From assembly GCF_003076755.1 (NCBI RefSeq), contig NZ_QDKM01000009.1, forward strand, positions 1 through 64,000: a stretch of 64,000 nt of DNA. Direction: 5' to 3'. Below, in pieces: positions 34,219 to 44,879 of this stretch (its first letter is position 1; each line of letters opens with the position of its first letter). The notes beneath the pieces are model-generated. The model had not been told where the DNA came from and did not search any database. It saw only the letters and a list, made by a program, of their open reading frames with translations. The DNA comes from Pararhodobacter oceanensis (lineage in GTDB: Bacteria; Pseudomonadota; Alphaproteobacteria; Rhodobacterales; Rhodobacteraceae). The translations under genes and the position numbers were made by a program.

Positions 34219-35814
34219 ATGGCGCAGACGGGGATTTTTATCGGTGGCGGCGGTGAGGGTTACGGTGATCCGCAGGAGTTGCTGCTGCGCTATGGCAACC
34301 GCCACGGGCTGATCGCGGGGGCGACGGGCACCGGTAAGACGATCACCATGCAGATCATGGCCGAGGCGTTTTCGCGCGCCGGTGTGCCGGTGTTCCTGAC
34401 CGATATCAAAGGCGATGTCAGCGGCATGGCGGCGGCGGGGGAACCGCGTGAAGCCTTTGCCGCGCGCGCTGCGACGATTGGGCTGAGCGACATTGATTAC
34501 GCGGCGATGCCGGTGACCTTTTGGGATCTGTTCGGCGAGATGGGCCATCCGGTGCGCGCCACCGTGGCCGAGATGGGGCCGCTGTTACTATCGCGGATCA
34601 TGGAGTTAACCGAGGCGCAGGAGGGGGCGGTGAATATCGCCTTTCGGATCTCGGACGAGCAGGGCTGGCCGATCCTTGATATCGCCGATCTGCGCGCGAT
34701 CCTGCAGTTTCTGGCCGAGAACCGCAAAGAAATCTCGGCGCAATACGGCAATGTCACCACCTCCACGATCGGCGCGATCCAGCGGCGGTTGCTGGTTTTG
34801 GAGAACCAAGGCGCGGCGTCGTTTTTTGGCGAACCGGCGCTGGATATCCGCGATCTGATGCAGCTTGACGGTGCGCAAGGGCGGGTGAATATCCTCCATG
34901 CGGCGAAGCTGATGACCACGCCGCGGCTCTATGCGACCTTCATGCTGTGGCTCTTGTCGGAACTGTTTGAGGAACTGCCCGAGGTGGGCGATGCCGACAA
35001 GCCGAAGCTGGTGTTCTTCTTTGACGAGGCGCATTTGCTGTTCAACCGCGCGCCGCGGGCGCTGGTCGAGAAGGTCGAACAGGTGGCGCGGTTGATCCGG
35101 TCCAAGGGCGTCGGCGTGTATTTTGTCACCCAGAACCCCGATGATGTGCCGGAGACGATCCTCTCGCAACTGGGCAACCGTGTGCAGCACGCGCTGCGCG
35201 CTTTCACCGCGCGCGACCAGCAGGCGCTCAGGCGTGCGGCGCAGACCTACCGCAGCAATCCGCGCTTCGAGACCGAAGTGGCGATCCGCGAGGTCGGGGT
35301 TGGCGAGGCGGTGACCTCGTTTTTGGAGCATAAGGGCGTGCCCGGCGTGGTCGAGCGGACGCTGATCCGCCCGCCCTCTTCGGTGATGGGGCCCTGCGAG
35401 GATGCGGTGCGGCGGCAGGTGATGGCAAATTCGCCGATGGCGGGGAAATACGACCGCGCGGTGGACCGCGATTCGGCGCATGAGATGCTGGCGCGGCGGG
35501 CACAGGAGGCGGCGCAGGAGGCCGAGGGATTCGAGGACCGCACTGCGCAGGAGGACGAGGCGACGGAGCGTTATTCGCGGGCGCGGCGCTACCAGCCGCC
35601 GGGGCGGATGGCGGAGCGCGTTGAGACGGGCAGCTCACGGGCGCGGCGGCTGGGCAGTCGCAAGACGACCACGCAGACACCCACCCGCAGCCGCTCGTCG
35701 CGCTCGGATTCGGTGCTGGAGACCTTTGGCAAGTCGATGGCGCGCTCACTTGGCACCGGCGCAGGCCGCGCCTTGTCGCGCGGCGTGCTGGGGACGTTGT
35801 TTCGCGGGCGCTAA
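34219..35814 (+). CDS. HerA-like ATPase, DUF853 family
   Basis: A 531-residue P-loop ATPase. Walker A GATGTGKT is at about 34-41, Walker B KLVFFFDEAHLLF near 263-275, and a HerA-type sensor region VYFVTQNPDDVPETILSQLGNRVQHALRAF follows. The last 100 residues are basic and low in complexity (RSRAR-, TTTQTPTRSRSSRSDS-like). The family (YjgR in Escherichia coli) is related to HerA/FtsK translocases, but its job is unknown. Start at 34219 with GGGGGAG upstream. Confidence 0.9.
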   Translation: MAQTGIFIGGGGEGYGDPQELLLRYGNRHGLIAGATGTGKTITMQIMAEAFSRAGVPVFLTDIKGDVSGMAAAGEPREAFAARAATIGLSDIDYAAMPVTFWDLFGEMGHPVRATVAEMGPLLLSRIMELTEAQEGAVNIAFRISDEQGWPILDIADLRAILQFLAENRKEISAQYGNVTTSTIGAIQRRLLVLENQGAASFFGEPALDIRDLMQLDGAQGRVNILHAAKLMTTPRLYATFMLWLLSELFEELPEVGDADKPKLVFFFDEAHLLFNRAPRALVEKVEQVARLIRSKGVGVYFVTQNPDDVPETILSQLGNRVQHALRAFTARDQQALRRAAQTYRSNPRFETEVAIREVGVGEAVTSFLEHKGVPGVVERTLIRPPSSVMGPCEDAVRRQVMANSPMAGKYDRAVDRDSAHEMLARRAQEAAQEAEGFEDRTAQEDEATERYSRARRYQPPGRMAERVETGSSRARRLGSRKTTTQTPTRSRSSRSDSVLETFGKSMARSLGTGAGRALSRGVLGTLFRGR

Positions 35815-35847
35815 GGCGCGGTATTCGCTACGGCTTTAGCTGCGGCG

Positions 35848-36594
35848 TTAGCTACGGGCGGCGGCCATCAGCCGGCGCATTTCGGTGATCGCCGGTGCCA
35901 GCCCCATGAACACCGCTTCCGAAATCAGGAAATGGCCGATGTTCAACTCGCGGATCTCCGGCGTGGCGGCGAAGGGCTGCACGGTGGCAAAGCTGAGCCC
36001 GTGGCCGGCGTGGACCTCAAGCCCCGCCGCATGGGCGATCTGCGCGCCCTTCATCAGCGCGGCGAGCTCCAGCGCGGCGGCTTCCTCCTGCCCCTCGGCC
36101 ACCAAGTCGCAATAGCGGCCGGTGTGCAATTCGATCACCGGCGCGCGCACCGCAACCGCGGCTTCGATCTGGCGTTCGTCATGGCTGATGAACAGCGACA
36201 CGCGGCTGCCCGCCTCGCGCAGCGGCGCGATGTAATCGGTGAGCCGCGCGATATCGCTGGCCACATCCAAACCGCCCTCGGTGGTGCGTTCCTCGCGCTT
36301 TTCGGGCACCAGACAGACCGCGTGGGGCTTGTGGCGCAGGGCAATCGCCTGCATCTCGGCGGTGGTCGCCATCTCGAAATTCAACGGCAGGTCAATCGCC
36401 GCCATGATACGGTCGATATCGGCGTCGACGATATGGCGCCGGTCCTCGCGCAGATGCGCGGTGATGCCGTCGGCGCCCGCCTCTTGCGCGATCAATGCGG
36501 CGCGCACCGGATCGGGATAGGCCGAGCCACGCGCGTTGCGCAGCGTAGCGACATGGTCAATGTTGACACCCAAACGAAGCGGCGAATTGGTCAT
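35848..36594 (-). CDS. pdxJ: Pyridoxine 5'-phosphate synthase
   Basis: A 248-residue TIM-barrel enzyme that condenses aminoacetone phosphate with deoxyxylulose 5-phosphate. [47 protein letters not shown] and [10 protein letters not shown] are all family blocks. Start overlaps the DUF2062 stop (ATGA), so it is cotranscribed with relA/DUF2062. acpS, often next in relatives, is not here. Confidence 0.97.
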   Translation of the reverse strand: MTNSPLRLGVNIDHVATLRNARGSAYPDPVRAALIAQEAGADGITAHLREDRRHIVDADIDRIMAAIDLPLNFEMATTAEMQAIALRHKPHAVCLVPEKREERTTEGGLDVASDIARLTDYIAPLREAGSRVSLFISHDERQIEAAVAVRAPVIELHTGRYCDLVAEGQEEAAALELAALMKGAQIAHAAGLEVHAGHGLSFATVQPFAATPEIRELNIGHFLISEAVFMGLAPAITEMRRLMAAARS

Positions 36595-37238
36595 ATCTTA
36601 TCTCCGGTAGTGGCGGATTGCTCGCGACGGCGAGCCTCCTCAAAGCGGGCCTTGAGCCGTTTCTGGCGCCCGCGCTGATAGGCGCGCACCAGTGGCAAAT
36701 GTAGAAGATAGATCACCACAGCAGAAGGCAAGCCGATGATCGCGCCGCCCAGCATATAGGGCAGGAACACCTGCCAGAAGACATCGGCGAGATTATTCCA
36801 ATGGACCTCTTGGGTGGACATTAGCGCCATGAAATTGCGCGACAATTCCCCGCTGGCATGGCCGATTGCCGACATCGCGGCGCGGAAAGACACCGCGTCA
36901 TCGGACCCCAGTATCCAATGCCCCAATTCCATCGCCGCCACCGCCATCACCGGAAAGGTGATCGGATTGCCGTAGAAGGTGCCCAAAAGTGCGGCCAGAA
37001 CATTGCCGCGCAACACCCATGCGAGCAGCGCCGCGGTGGCGAAATGCAACCCGAAGAGCGGCAGGAAGGAGGCGAAACAGCCCAGAGCGATGCCGCGGCA
37101 GATGCGCTCGGGCGAATCCGGTAAGCGGCGCATCCGGTGCAGCACATAGGTCGCCGCCCGACGCCAGCCACCGCGCGGCCAAAAGAATTCAGCGACGGTG
37201 CGGAGCAGGGTCTTGGGGTTTCGACGCTTGAAAATCAC
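36591..37238 (-). CDS. DUF2062 membrane protein
   Basis: A 215-residue protein with three or four membrane segments and the DUF2062 block [22 protein letters not shown] followed by [13 protein letters not shown]. Function unknown. The likely start is a GTG at 37238, 16 bases after the relA stop; the open frame reaches further into relA. C-terminus is basic. Confidence 0.8.
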   Translation of the reverse strand: MIFKRRNPKTLLRTVAEFFWPRGGWRRAATYVLHRMRRLPDSPERICRGIALGCFASFLPLFGLHFATAALLAWVLRGNVLAALLGTFYGNPITFPVMAVAAMELGHWILGSDDAVSFRAAMSAIGHASGELSRNFMALMSTQEVHWNNLADVFWQVFLPYMLGGAIIGLPSAVVIYLLHLPLVRAYQRGRQKRLKARFEEARRREQSATTGDKI

Positions 37239-37254
37239 GCGACGCCGTCCGGGT

Positions 37255-39375
37255 TCAGGGTTGCCGGTTCGGGTCTCGAACACGGATGATTTGAGCAACA
37301 TCGCTTTCCGCCGAAAGCAAGGTCAGGATTTGATGCAGATGAGGGGCATCTGACACTTCGATCTCGACGAAAATGCGGAAATAATCGGGCTTTCGGTCGA
37401 TAAACCGCAAATCCGAGATATTCGCCTTATTCTCGCCAATCACCGAGCAGACCAGCCCCAGAACACCGGCGTTATTGGTGATCGTAACCTCAAGCGAGAC
37501 CGCGTGCACAGGGGGGTGTTTGCCCTCATGCCAATGCAGGTCGATCCAACGCTCGGGCTGGGCCTCAAGGCTGGCCAGCACATCGCAGTCAATCGCATGC
37601 GCCACGACGCCCTTGCCGCGGTAGGTGATGCCGACGATACGCTCGCCCGGCACCGGCTGGCAGCATTGCGCGCGGCGGAATTCCTGCCCCGGATCAAGGC
37701 CGATCACCGGACGCGCGGTGTCGATTTCCTCATCAGGCAGCACCGCCAGATCGGGATACAGTTGCGCGACCACGGCGCGGGCGCTGATCTCGGCCGAGCC
37801 GATACGGGCCAGCAAGTCCTCGGCCCCCTTGAGCGCCATCCCCCCCGCCGCCGCGTCCAGCGCCTTATCGGTGATCTTGCGGCCAACGTTCTCAAAGGCC
37901 ACCCGCGCCAGTTCCCGACCCAAGCGGATGAAACGGGCGCGGTTTTCCTCACGCAGCGAGCGGCGGATCGCGGATTTGGCGCGGCCGGTATGCACCAGCT
38001 CGATCCAGCTGCCCTGCGGGCGCTGGCCCTGCGCGGTGATCACCTCGACCGACTGGCCGTTGCGCAGCCGTGTCCAGAGCGGCACGCGCAGCCCGTCAAC
38101 CTTGGCCGAGACCGTGGAATTGCCGATTCGCGTATGGATCGCATAGGCGAAATCCAGGGGCGTGGCGCCGCGCGGCAGCTGGATCACATCGCCCTTGGGG
38201 GTGAAGCAAAACACCTGATCGGAATACATCTCGAGCTTCACATGCTCGAGAAACTCGCTGTGATCCTCGGCGGTATCGAGCCGCTCGGTCAGTTTGGCGA
38301 TCCATTTCGCCGGATCGACGGCAAAGGGGTTCACCGCCCGCGACCCGTCGCGATAAGCCCAATGGGCGGCGACACCGGCCTCGGCGACCTCATGCATCTC
38401 GCGGGTGCGGATTTGCACCTCGACGCGTTTGCCATCGCGCCCCGACACGGTGGTGTGGATCGAGCGGTAACCGTTGTTCTTGGGCTGGCTGATATAGTCC
38501 TTGTAGCGCCCCGGCACCGCGCGCCAGCGCTGGTGGATCAACCCGAGCACGACATAGCATTCCGACACCGTATCAACGATGATCCGAAAGCCGTAGATAT
38601 CGGAGAGCCGCGAGAAGGCGAGGTCCTTCTCCTGCATCTTGCGCCAGACCGAATAGGGCTTTTTGGCGCGCCCGTAGACGGTGCCGTCAAGATCGGCCTT
38701 ATCCAGTTCCAGCCGGATATCGGCGGTAATGCGCGAGATCACATCGCCGGATTCGCGTTGCAGGGTGATGAACCGGCGCAGGATCGAATTGCGCGCCTCG
38801 GGGTTGAGCACCTTGAAGGCGAGGTCTTCAAGTTCCTCGCGCATCCATTGCATGCCCATACGCCCGGCCAGTGGCGCATAGATTTCCATGGTTTCGCGGG
38901 CTTTTTGCGCCTGTTTATCGACCCGCATCGAACGGATCGTGCGCATATTGTGCAGGCGGTCGGTGAGTTTGACCAGAATCACCCGCAGGTCGCGCGACAT
39001 CGCCATCAACAGTTTGCGGAAGTTCTCGGCCTGTTTCGCCTCGGAGGAGGAGAGCTGCAGGTTGGTCAGCTTGGTGACGCCATCGACCAGTTCGGCGATC
39101 TCTTGGCCGAACATCTTTTCGACCTCGGCATAGGTCGAGGGAGTGTCTTCGATGGTGTCATGCAGCAGCGCGGTGATGATCGTCGCATCATCTAGCCGCA
39201 TCTCGGTGAGCAGCGAGGCCACCGCCACCGGATGCGAGAAATAGGGCTCGCCCGAGTGGCGGAACTGGCCCTCGTGCATCCGCGCGCCGTAGTCATAGGC
39301 GGCGCGGATCAGGTCTTCGTTGCAGTTCGGGTTGTAATTGCGGACCAGCGCAATCAGATCATCGGGCGTGATCAC
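37255..39375 (-). CDS. relA: Bifunctional (p)ppGpp synthetase/hydrolase (Rel/SpoT)
   Basis: A 706-residue stringent-response enzyme. The HD hydrolase domain is intact (FSHPVAVA, ALLHDTIEDT near 71-80), and the synthetase domain has SRLSDIYGFRIIVDT and NNGYRSIHTTVSG. TGS (about 385-445, FTPKGDVIQLPRGATPLDFAYAIHT), a Cys-containing helical/CC region and a C-terminal ACT domain follow. With both catalytic domains intact it is the single long RSH of the type usual in Alphaproteobacteria. It follows rpoZ, as in many bacteria. Confidence 0.96.
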   Translation of the reverse strand: MITPDDLIALVRNYNPNCNEDLIRAAYDYGARMHEGQFRHSGEPYFSHPVAVASLLTEMRLDDATIITALLHDTIEDTPSTYAEVEKMFGQEIAELVDGVTKLTNLQLSSSEAKQAENFRKLLMAMSRDLRVILVKLTDRLHNMRTIRSMRVDKQAQKARETMEIYAPLAGRMGMQWMREELEDLAFKVLNPEARNSILRRFITLQRESGDVISRITADIRLELDKADLDGTVYGRAKKPYSVWRKMQEKDLAFSRLSDIYGFRIIVDTVSECYVVLGLIHQRWRAVPGRYKDYISQPKNNGYRSIHTTVSGRDGKRVEVQIRTREMHEVAEAGVAAHWAYRDGSRAVNPFAVDPAKWIAKLTERLDTAEDHSEFLEHVKLEMYSDQVFCFTPKGDVIQLPRGATPLDFAYAIHTRIGNSTVSAKVDGLRVPLWTRLRNGQSVEVITAQGQRPQGSWIELVHTGRAKSAIRRSLREENRARFIRLGRELARVAFENVGRKITDKALDAAAGGMALKGAEDLLARIGSAEISARAVVAQLYPDLAVLPDEEIDTARPVIGLDPGQEFRRAQCCQPVPGERIVGITYRGKGVVAHAIDCDVLASLEAQPERWIDLHWHEGKHPPVHAVSLEVTITNNAGVLGLVCSVIGENKANISDLRFIDRKPDYFRIFVEIEVSDAPHLHQILTLLSAESDVAQIIRVRDPNRQP

Positions 39376-39399
39376 TTTGCGATTCCGCCCAATGCATCG

Positions 39400-39756
39400 T
39401 CAATTCTGCTCGCTTTGCGCGGCGACCAACTGGCGGAGCATCTGCTCTTCGGTCATGTCGTCGTGCTCGGGGGTGTCGTCCTGCGCCCCCATGCGCATCG
39501 CCATATCGTCCTCGACCGGCAGGTCGACTTCGTTCTGCGTGCGCATGCTCTCGATGAGCCGCTCGCGCAGGGCATCTGCACCCTGGGTTTCCTCGGCGAT
39601 TTCACGCAGCGAAACCACGGGGTTCTTATCGTTGTCGCGGTCAACCGTCAGTTCACCACCCGACGCGATTTCACGCGCGCGGTGGGCGGCAAGAACCACC
39701 AACTCGAAGCGATTCGGAACCTTGTCAACGCAATCTTCGACCGTAACACGGGCCAT
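39400..39756 (-). CDS. rpoZ: RNA polymerase omega subunit
   Basis: A 118-residue omega with the core motif [29 protein letters not shown] and [13 protein letters not shown]. The acidic C-terminal tail is typical of Alphaproteobacteria. Omega helps assemble beta' and is linked to ppGpp binding, so its place before relA is functional as well as conserved. Confidence 0.97.
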   Translation of the reverse strand: MARVTVEDCVDKVPNRFELVVLAAHRAREIASGGELTVDRDNDKNPVVSLREIAEETQGADALRERLIESMRTQNEVDLPVEDDMAMRMGAQDDTPEHDDMTEEQMLRQLVAAQSEQN

Positions 39757-39864
39757 GAAGCACTCCTAATGAGTCAGAGGGGAGGGTCAAGCAGTGTCCT
39801 TTACCGGCATTTCCCAGCAAAGACAAGCCCAGCGGCACCCGGTAAAGGCTGTGATCGGGGGTGA

Positions 39865-40479
39865 TCACGGTTTTGCGCTCATCGCCCGCAGCGCCGCCAC
39901 CTCACCGGGGTCCAATGCGGCGCACATCTCGCTGACGCTCTGGCCAAGCAGCGGATGCCGCCAGTCGGGCGCGACCTCGCACAGCGGCAGCAGCACAAAG
40001 GCGCGGTCCTGCAGGCGTGGATGCGGCAGGATCAACTGCTCGGGGGCGACACGCATCTGCGCCTCAAGCGGCAGCTCCTGCCAATGACGCTGCGTCACCG
40101 CATCGGGCAGGACCAGATCACCGGCGGCCAGCAAATCCAGATCAATCACCCGCTGGCCCCAGCGTTTTTCGCGGGTGCGGCCCATCTCGGCCTCAATTTG
40201 GTGCAGCACCTCCAAGACCTGCGCCGCGCTCAGATCCCCCGAGGCCAGCGCGCAGGCATTGGCAAAATCCGGCCCCGCCCCTGCCGGAAACGCCGGTGTC
40301 CGCCAAATCCCGCTTATGCGCTCAATCGTGAGGCCGGACTGGTTGATATGCGTCACTGCGGCCTTAAGTATGACCTCATTATTGAGTGCGTCATCCGAAG
40401 CGTTGCTGCCCAGAGCCAGCAGGAAGCTGTTGCGGTAATTTTGCTTCACATCTATACCCAATTCTGCCTGTGCCGCCAT
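39865..40479 (-). CDS. folK: Dihydropterin pyrophosphokinase
   Basis: A 204-residue HPPK of folate synthesis. FLLALGSNAS, ISGIWRTPAF, GRTREKRWGQRVIDLDLL and LPHPRLQDRAFVLLPL are signature blocks. The first 20 residues are an extension before the usual start; the ATG at 40479 has GGAG upstream, while the open frame reaches 40554. Divergent from the NYN gene. Confidence 0.93.
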   Translation of the reverse strand: MAAQAELGIDVKQNYRNSFLLALGSNASDDALNNEVILKAAVTHINQSGLTIERISGIWRTPAFPAGAGPDFANACALASGDLSAAQVLEVLHQIEAEMGRTREKRWGQRVIDLDLLAAGDLVLPDAVTQRHWQELPLEAQMRVAPEQLILPHPRLQDRAFVLLPLCEVAPDWRHPLLGQSVSEMCAALDPGEVAALRAMSAKP

Positions 40480-40583
40480 AGTGGTATGCTCCGGTGTAGC
40501 GTCTTGCGAGACTGTTTTGGCAAGTTCCGGCTCATTTGAGTTATAATACTGCATTTTTTGTCGCGGATTTGAAAGGAATTACA

Positions 40584-41177
40584 ATGTTTTACAAAGATGA
40601 GCGCCTTGCGTTGTTCATCGACGGCGCGAACCTCTTTGCTGCCGGCAAGGCCCTTGGCTTTGACATTGATTACAAGCTGTTGCGGCAGGAATTCATGCGT
40701 CGTGGCAAATTGCTGCGCGCCTATTACTACACCGCGCTGCTGGAAAACGACGAATACTCGCCGATCCGCCCGTTGATCGACTGGCTGAACTACAACGGCT
40801 ATTCGATGATCACCAAATCCGCCAAGGAATACACCGACTCGATGGGCCGCCGTAAGGTCAAGGGCAATATGGATGTCGAACTCGCGGTCAACGCGATGGA
40901 GATCGCCAACCGTATCGACCATGCGGTGCTGTTCTCGGGCGATGGCGACTTCCGCCCGCTGATCGAATCGCTGCAGCGTCAGGGCGTGCGGGTCTCGGTG
41001 GTCTCGACGATCCGCAGCCAGCCGCCGATGATCGCCGATGAATTGCGCCGTCAGGCCGATAATTTCATCGAACTTGACGAACTCCGCGATGTGATTGGCC
41101 GCCCGCCGCGCGATCCGCGCCCCCTGCGTGATGAAGACGAGACTGCGGTGGATGATCCGGCCGAAGTGTCCAGCTAA
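40584..41177 (+). CDS. LabA-like NYN domain protein
   Basis: A 197-residue NYN/PIN-like protein with LALFIDGANLFAAGK, an Asp-rich nuclease-type site, GNMDVELAVNAMEIA and HAVLFSGDGDFRPLIESLQRQG. NYN domains resemble PIN ribonucleases; the Asp residues needed for metal are present. AAAGGA precedes the ATG. A YqaA gene starts three bases after its stop. Confidence 0.88.
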   Translation: MFYKDERLALFIDGANLFAAGKALGFDIDYKLLRQEFMRRGKLLRAYYYTALLENDEYSPIRPLIDWLNYNGYSMITKSAKEYTDSMGRRKVKGNMDVELAVNAMEIANRIDHAVLFSGDGDFRPLIESLQRQGVRVSVVSTIRSQPPMIADELRRQADNFIELDELRDVIGRPPRDPRPLRDEDETAVDDPAEVSS

Positions 41178-41180
41178 GCC

Positions 41181-41612
41181 TTGATCGCAGGCCTCGTCGG
41201 GCTGTTCGGGGCGGCATTCCTTGCCGCCACGCTGATCCCGTTCAACTCCGAAGTGATTTTTGTCGGCCTGCAACTGGGCGGCGTCGCGCCCTTGTGGCTG
41301 ATGGTTGCGGTGGCCTCGGTGGCGAACACCTTGGGCGCCTTTCTCAATTACTGGATCGGGCTGCGGCTGGAAGATCGCGGCGCGCACCGATGGATGCGTA
41401 TTCCCGACGCGCAATTCGACCGCGCCCACCACTGGTGGGAGCGTTGGGGGATCTGGACGCTGCTGCTCAGCTGGTTGCCGGTGGTCGAGCTGACCACGGT
41501 GCTGGCGGGCGCGATGCGCACCCCCTTGTGGCAGTTCACCCTGCTGGTGACGCTGGCCAAGACGGGCCGCTACATCGGGCTGGCGCTGATCACCGCCGGA
41601 TTGTTCGGCTGA
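41181..41612 (+). CDS. YqaA-family membrane protein
   Basis: A 143-residue membrane protein of the DedA/SNARE-associated group (YqaA branch): FGAAFLAATLIPFNSEVIFVGL, NTLGAFLNYWIGL, and LLLSWLPVVELTTVLAGAMRTPLWQF, with the conserved Gly/Arg-rich re-entrant segments. The start is TTG three bases after the previous stop, with no good ribosome site, which suggests coupling. DedA proteins handle lipid-carrier transport and membrane homeostasis; the exact role here is unknown. Confidence 0.82.
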   Translation: MIAGLVGLFGAAFLAATLIPFNSEVIFVGLQLGGVAPLWLMVAVASVANTLGAFLNYWIGLRLEDRGAHRWMRIPDAQFDRAHHWWERWGIWTLLLSWLPVVELTTVLAGAMRTPLWQFTLLVTLAKTGRYIGLALITAGLFG

Positions 41613-41713
41613 TCCCCCTGCCCCGTGGCGACGCGGTTTTCCGCCCTGAGCCGCATCGCGACTGGACCCCGCGCGCCCAAAGCCTTACCTGTGGGCGAAA
41701 CGGAGGCCCCTAG

Positions 41714-42664
41714 ATGTCGAAACAGCCCCTGACCCTGTATCTGGCCGCCCCGCGCGGGTTCTGCGCCGGTGTCGACCGCGCGATCAAGATTGTCGAAATG
41801 GCAATCGCCAAATGGGGGGCGCCGGTCTATGTGCGCCACGAGATCGTGCATAATAAATACGTCGTCGACAGCCTGCGCGAACAAGGCGCGGTGTTTGTCG
41901 AGGAACTCGATGAATGCCCCGATGACCGGCCGGTGATCTTTTCGGCCCATGGCGTCCCCAAATCCGTTCCCGCCGCTGCGCAGGCCCGCGAGATGGTGTT
42001 TGTCGATGCCACCTGTCCGTTGGTCTCGAAGGTGCATATCGAGGCCGAGCGGCATTCGTCGAACGGCCTCCAGATGGTGATGATCGGCCATGCGGGCCAC
42101 CCCGAGACGGTGGGCACCATGGGGCAATTGCCCGAGGGCGAGGTGCTGCTGGTCGAGACCGCCGAGGATGTGGCCCATATCACCCCGCGTGATCCGCAAA
42201 AGCTGGCCTTCATCACCCAGACCACGCTCAGCGTTGATGACACCGCCGGTATCGTTGCCGCGTTGCAAGAGCGTTTCCCGCAGATTGTCGGCCCGCATAA
42301 GGAAGACATCTGTTACGCGACCACCAACCGGCAGGCGGCGGTCAAGGATATCGCCGACCGCATCGATGCGCTCTTGGTGATCGGCGCGCCCAACTCCTCG
42401 AACTCGCGGCGGCTGGTCGAAGTGGGCCGCGCGGCGGGCTGTGCCTATGCGCAGCTCATCGGTCGCGCCTCCGAGATCGACTGGCGGGCGCTGGACGGGA
42501 TCAAAGCCATCGGGTTGACCGCAGGGGCCAGCGCGCCGGAGATCCTGATCAACGAGGTGATCGAGGCCTTTGCTGAGCGCTATGACCTGACCACCGAGAT
42601 CGTTGAAACCGCTGTCGAGAACGTCGAATTCAAAGTCCCGCGTGTGTTGCGGACGCCTGCATGA
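41714..42664 (+). CDS. ispH: 4-hydroxy-3-methylbut-2-enyl diphosphate reductase
   Basis: A 316-residue FeS enzyme, the last step of the MEP isoprenoid pathway. The three cluster cysteines are in [29 protein letters not shown] and [28 protein letters not shown] and [10 protein letters not shown] are intact. Start ATG at 41714 after a 101-base gap. First of a four-gene run with ATGA overlaps. Confidence 0.97.
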   Translation: MSKQPLTLYLAAPRGFCAGVDRAIKIVEMAIAKWGAPVYVRHEIVHNKYVVDSLREQGAVFVEELDECPDDRPVIFSAHGVPKSVPAAAQAREMVFVDATCPLVSKVHIEAERHSSNGLQMVMIGHAGHPETVGTMGQLPEGEVLLVETAEDVAHITPRDPQKLAFITQTTLSVDDTAGIVAALQERFPQIVGPHKEDICYATTNRQAAVKDIADRIDALLVIGAPNSSNSRRLVEVGRAAGCAYAQLIGRASEIDWRALDGIKAIGLTAGASAPEILINEVIEAFAERYDLTTEIVETAVENVEFKVPRVLRTPA

Positions 42665-43278
42665 CGGCTACAGGGATGAGTGGCGACCCCGAGACCCTTG
42701 CGGTCTATCAGGCGCGCGCCGAGGACTATGCGCGGATGATCGAGGACACGGCACCGGACGCGGATTTGCAGTCTTTCATCGCGCGCCTGCCTGCGGGGGC
42801 CGCTGTGCTCGATCTGGGCTGTGGCCCGGGGCCGGCCTCGGCCGCGATGCTGGCGGCGGGGCTTGAGGTTGATCCGGTGGATGCAACACCGGCGATGGTC
42901 GAACTGGCCCGCGCCTGCACCGGCAATCGCGCGCGGCTGGCGACATTCGATGACCTGATCGCGCATGCCGCATATGACGGTGTCTGGGCGAATTTCAGCC
43001 TGCTGCACGCGCCCCGTGCCGATCTGCCGCGCTATCTGGAAGCGATCCGCGCGGCGCTGACCGAGGACGGTGTGTTCCATATCGGGATGAAGCTGGGTGC
43101 CGGTGAAGAACGCGATGATCTGGGCCGCTTCTACAGCTATTACAGCCGCGATGAACTGGCCGGACTGCTGGCTACGGCGGGGTTAGAAATCCTCTCCGAA
43201 GAGATCCGCACCGAGGCCGGCCTCTCGGGTAAACCCGCCGCGGGCATCACTATTTTGACAAGGGCACTGCCGCAATGA
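42661..43278 (+). CDS. Class I SAM-dependent methyltransferase
   Basis: A 205-residue Rossmann methyltransferase: [16 protein letters not shown] is the SAM site, followed by [14 protein letters not shown] and [18 protein letters not shown]. Substrate unknown. Starts within the ispH stop (ATGA) and ends overlapping rnhA. Confidence 0.88.
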   Translation: MTATGMSGDPETLAVYQARAEDYARMIEDTAPDADLQSFIARLPAGAAVLDLGCGPGPASAAMLAAGLEVDPVDATPAMVELARACTGNRARLATFDDLIAHAAYDGVWANFSLLHAPRADLPRYLEAIRAALTEDGVFHIGMKLGAGEERDDLGRFYSYYSRDELAGLLATAGLEILSEEIRTEAGLSGKPAAGITILTRALPQ

Positions 43279-43736
43279 CCGAAGTTTTGGCATGGACCGA
43301 TGGCGCATGTTCAGGCAACCCCGGACCGGGGGGCTGGGGCGTGTTGATGCGCGCGATGGACGGCGCGAAGCTGCTCAAAGAGCGCGAATTGCAGGGCGGC
43401 GAGGCCGACACCACCAACAACCGCATGGAGTTGATGGCCGCGATCAGCGCGCTCGAAGCGCTGACCCGCAGCACCGCGATCACCATCACCACCGACTCGG
43501 CCTATGTCAAAAACGGCGTCACCGGCTGGATCCACGGCTGGAAGCGCAACGGCTGGAAGACCGCGGCCAAGAAACCGGTAAAGAACGCCGATCTCTGGCA
43601 GCGGCTGGATGCGGCGCAGGCCAATCATCAGGTGACGTGGAAATGGATCAAGGGCCATGCCGGTCACGCCGAGAACGAGCGCGCCGATGAATTGGCCCGC
43701 GCCGGTATGGCACCGTTCAAACCGGCCAAAGCATGA
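43275..43736 (+). CDS. rnhA: Ribonuclease HI
   Basis: A 153-residue RNase HI that removes RNA from RNA-DNA hybrids. The four catalytic acids are visible in [34 protein letters not shown] and NERADELA, and the basic protrusion [21 protein letters not shown] is present. Overlaps its neighbours on both sides by four bases. Confidence 0.97.
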   Translation: MTEVLAWTDGACSGNPGPGGWGVLMRAMDGAKLLKERELQGGEADTTNNRMELMAAISALEALTRSTAITITTDSAYVKNGVTGWIHGWKRNGWKTAAKKPVKNADLWQRLDAAQANHQVTWKWIKGHAGHAENERADELARAGMAPFKPAKA

Positions 43737-44356
43737 CCCTGCTCTCGGCGCTCGACTATCTGTCGGTGTTCATCTTTGCCCTGACCGGCGCGCTGGCGGC
43801 CAGCCGCGCGCAGCTCGATCTGGTCGGTTTTTTCTTTATCTCCTGCCTGACCGCGGTCGGCGGCGGCACCATCCGCGATGTGCTGTTGAACCGCGATCTG
43901 GTGTTCTGGGTCACCGATCCTTGGTATATCGCCGCTGCCTGTGTGGCTGCGGTTTTGGTGTTTTTCCTGGCCCATAAGCTGGAAAACCGCCGCCGCGCGC
44001 TGGATTGGCTGGACGCGGGCGCGCTAGCGGTGGCGGTCTCGGCAGGGGTCGGCGTGGCGTGGTCGCTGGGGCATGGACCGGCGATTGTGCTGATCATGGG
44101 GATGATCACCGGCACCATGGGCGGGATGATGCGCGATGTCGTCTGCAACGAGGTGCCCTTGGTGCTGCGCAAGGGCGAGTTGTATCTGAGCGCCGCGTTC
44201 TTCGGGGCTTTGGTGGCGCAGATCATCCATCTATTTACCGATTACGACCTGCTGGCCTTTGCCGCCTGCGCGGTGGTGACCTTCTTGCTGCGTGCGGGGT
44301 CGCTGGCCTTCGGGTGGAAGCTGCCGATCTATAAGGCGCGGCCCAAGCGGCATTGA
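43733..44356 (+). CDS. TRIC/UPF0126 family membrane protein
   Basis: A 207-residue seven-helix membrane protein of two repeated UPF0126 units. Each carries the conserved glycine/arginine motif: [18 protein letters not shown] and [20 protein letters not shown]. Bacterial TRIC homologues form monovalent cation channels. Last of the ispH run. Confidence 0.9.
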   Translation: MTLLSALDYLSVFIFALTGALAASRAQLDLVGFFFISCLTAVGGGTIRDVLLNRDLVFWVTDPWYIAAACVAAVLVFFLAHKLENRRRALDWLDAGALAVAVSAGVGVAWSLGHGPAIVLIMGMITGTMGGMMRDVVCNEVPLVLRKGELYLSAAFFGALVAQIIHLFTDYDLLAFAACAVVTFLLRAGSLAFGWKLPIYKARPKRH

Positions 44357-44429
44357 GGCGTGATTAAGGTTGACAGAGGCGCGTGGCATGCCCATGTCGC
44401 ATTCTGATTTGTGAATACGTGAGGCTGTG

Positions 44430-44879
44430 ATGAGCGCGAAGATCAAACTGACCTGTAGCGACTGCGGGCAGGTCAACCAATTCCCCGCCGACAAAGCCGG
44501 AGCGGCGCCGAAATGCGGGATCTGCGGGGCGGCTCTGGGGCTGGGCAAGGTCGCGGCGCTGGATTTCAAGACGCTGGAGAAGGCGGCGAAGTCCGACGGG
44601 GTGCCGCTGCTGGTGGACTTCTGGGCGCCGTGGTGTGGGCCTTGTCGCGCGATGGCGCCCGAGTTCGAGAAGGCCGCGAAGGCGCTGGCGCCGAAGGTGC
44701 GGCTGGCGAAGATCAACACCCAGTCCAACCCCGACGCGACGGTGCGCTATAATATCCGCGGGATACCGGCGTTTATCCTGTTCCATAAGGGGCGCGAGAT
44801 TGCCCGTCTGTCCGGCGCGCGCCCGGCCGCGGCGATCGAGAAATTCGTGCGGGACAGTTTGGCGAAGCAGAAGGGGTGA
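44430..44879 (+). CDS. trxC: Thioredoxin 2-like protein with zinc ribbon
   Basis: A 149-residue Trx2-type thioredoxin. The N-terminal zinc ribbon (LTCSDCGQVNQFPADK, PKCGICGA) comes before the Trx domain with active site FWAPWCGPCRAMAPEF and cis-Pro in RGIPAFILF. Trx2 is often heat- or oxidant-inducible. The ATG at 44430 has GAGG six bases upstream; a GTG three bases earlier is less likely. Confidence 0.92.
   Translation: MSAKIKLTCSDCGQVNQFPADKAGAAPKCGICGAALGLGKVAALDFKTLEKAAKSDGVPLLVDFWAPWCGPCRAMAPEFEKAAKALAPKVRLAKINTQSNPDATVRYNIRGIPAFILFHKGREIARLSGARPAAAIEKFVRDSLAKQKG

Noticed and set aside
39851-39868. GTGATC...GTGATCAC symmetry between folK and rpoZ
   Set aside because: Short and GC-typical, overlaps the folK end; no other support for an operator.
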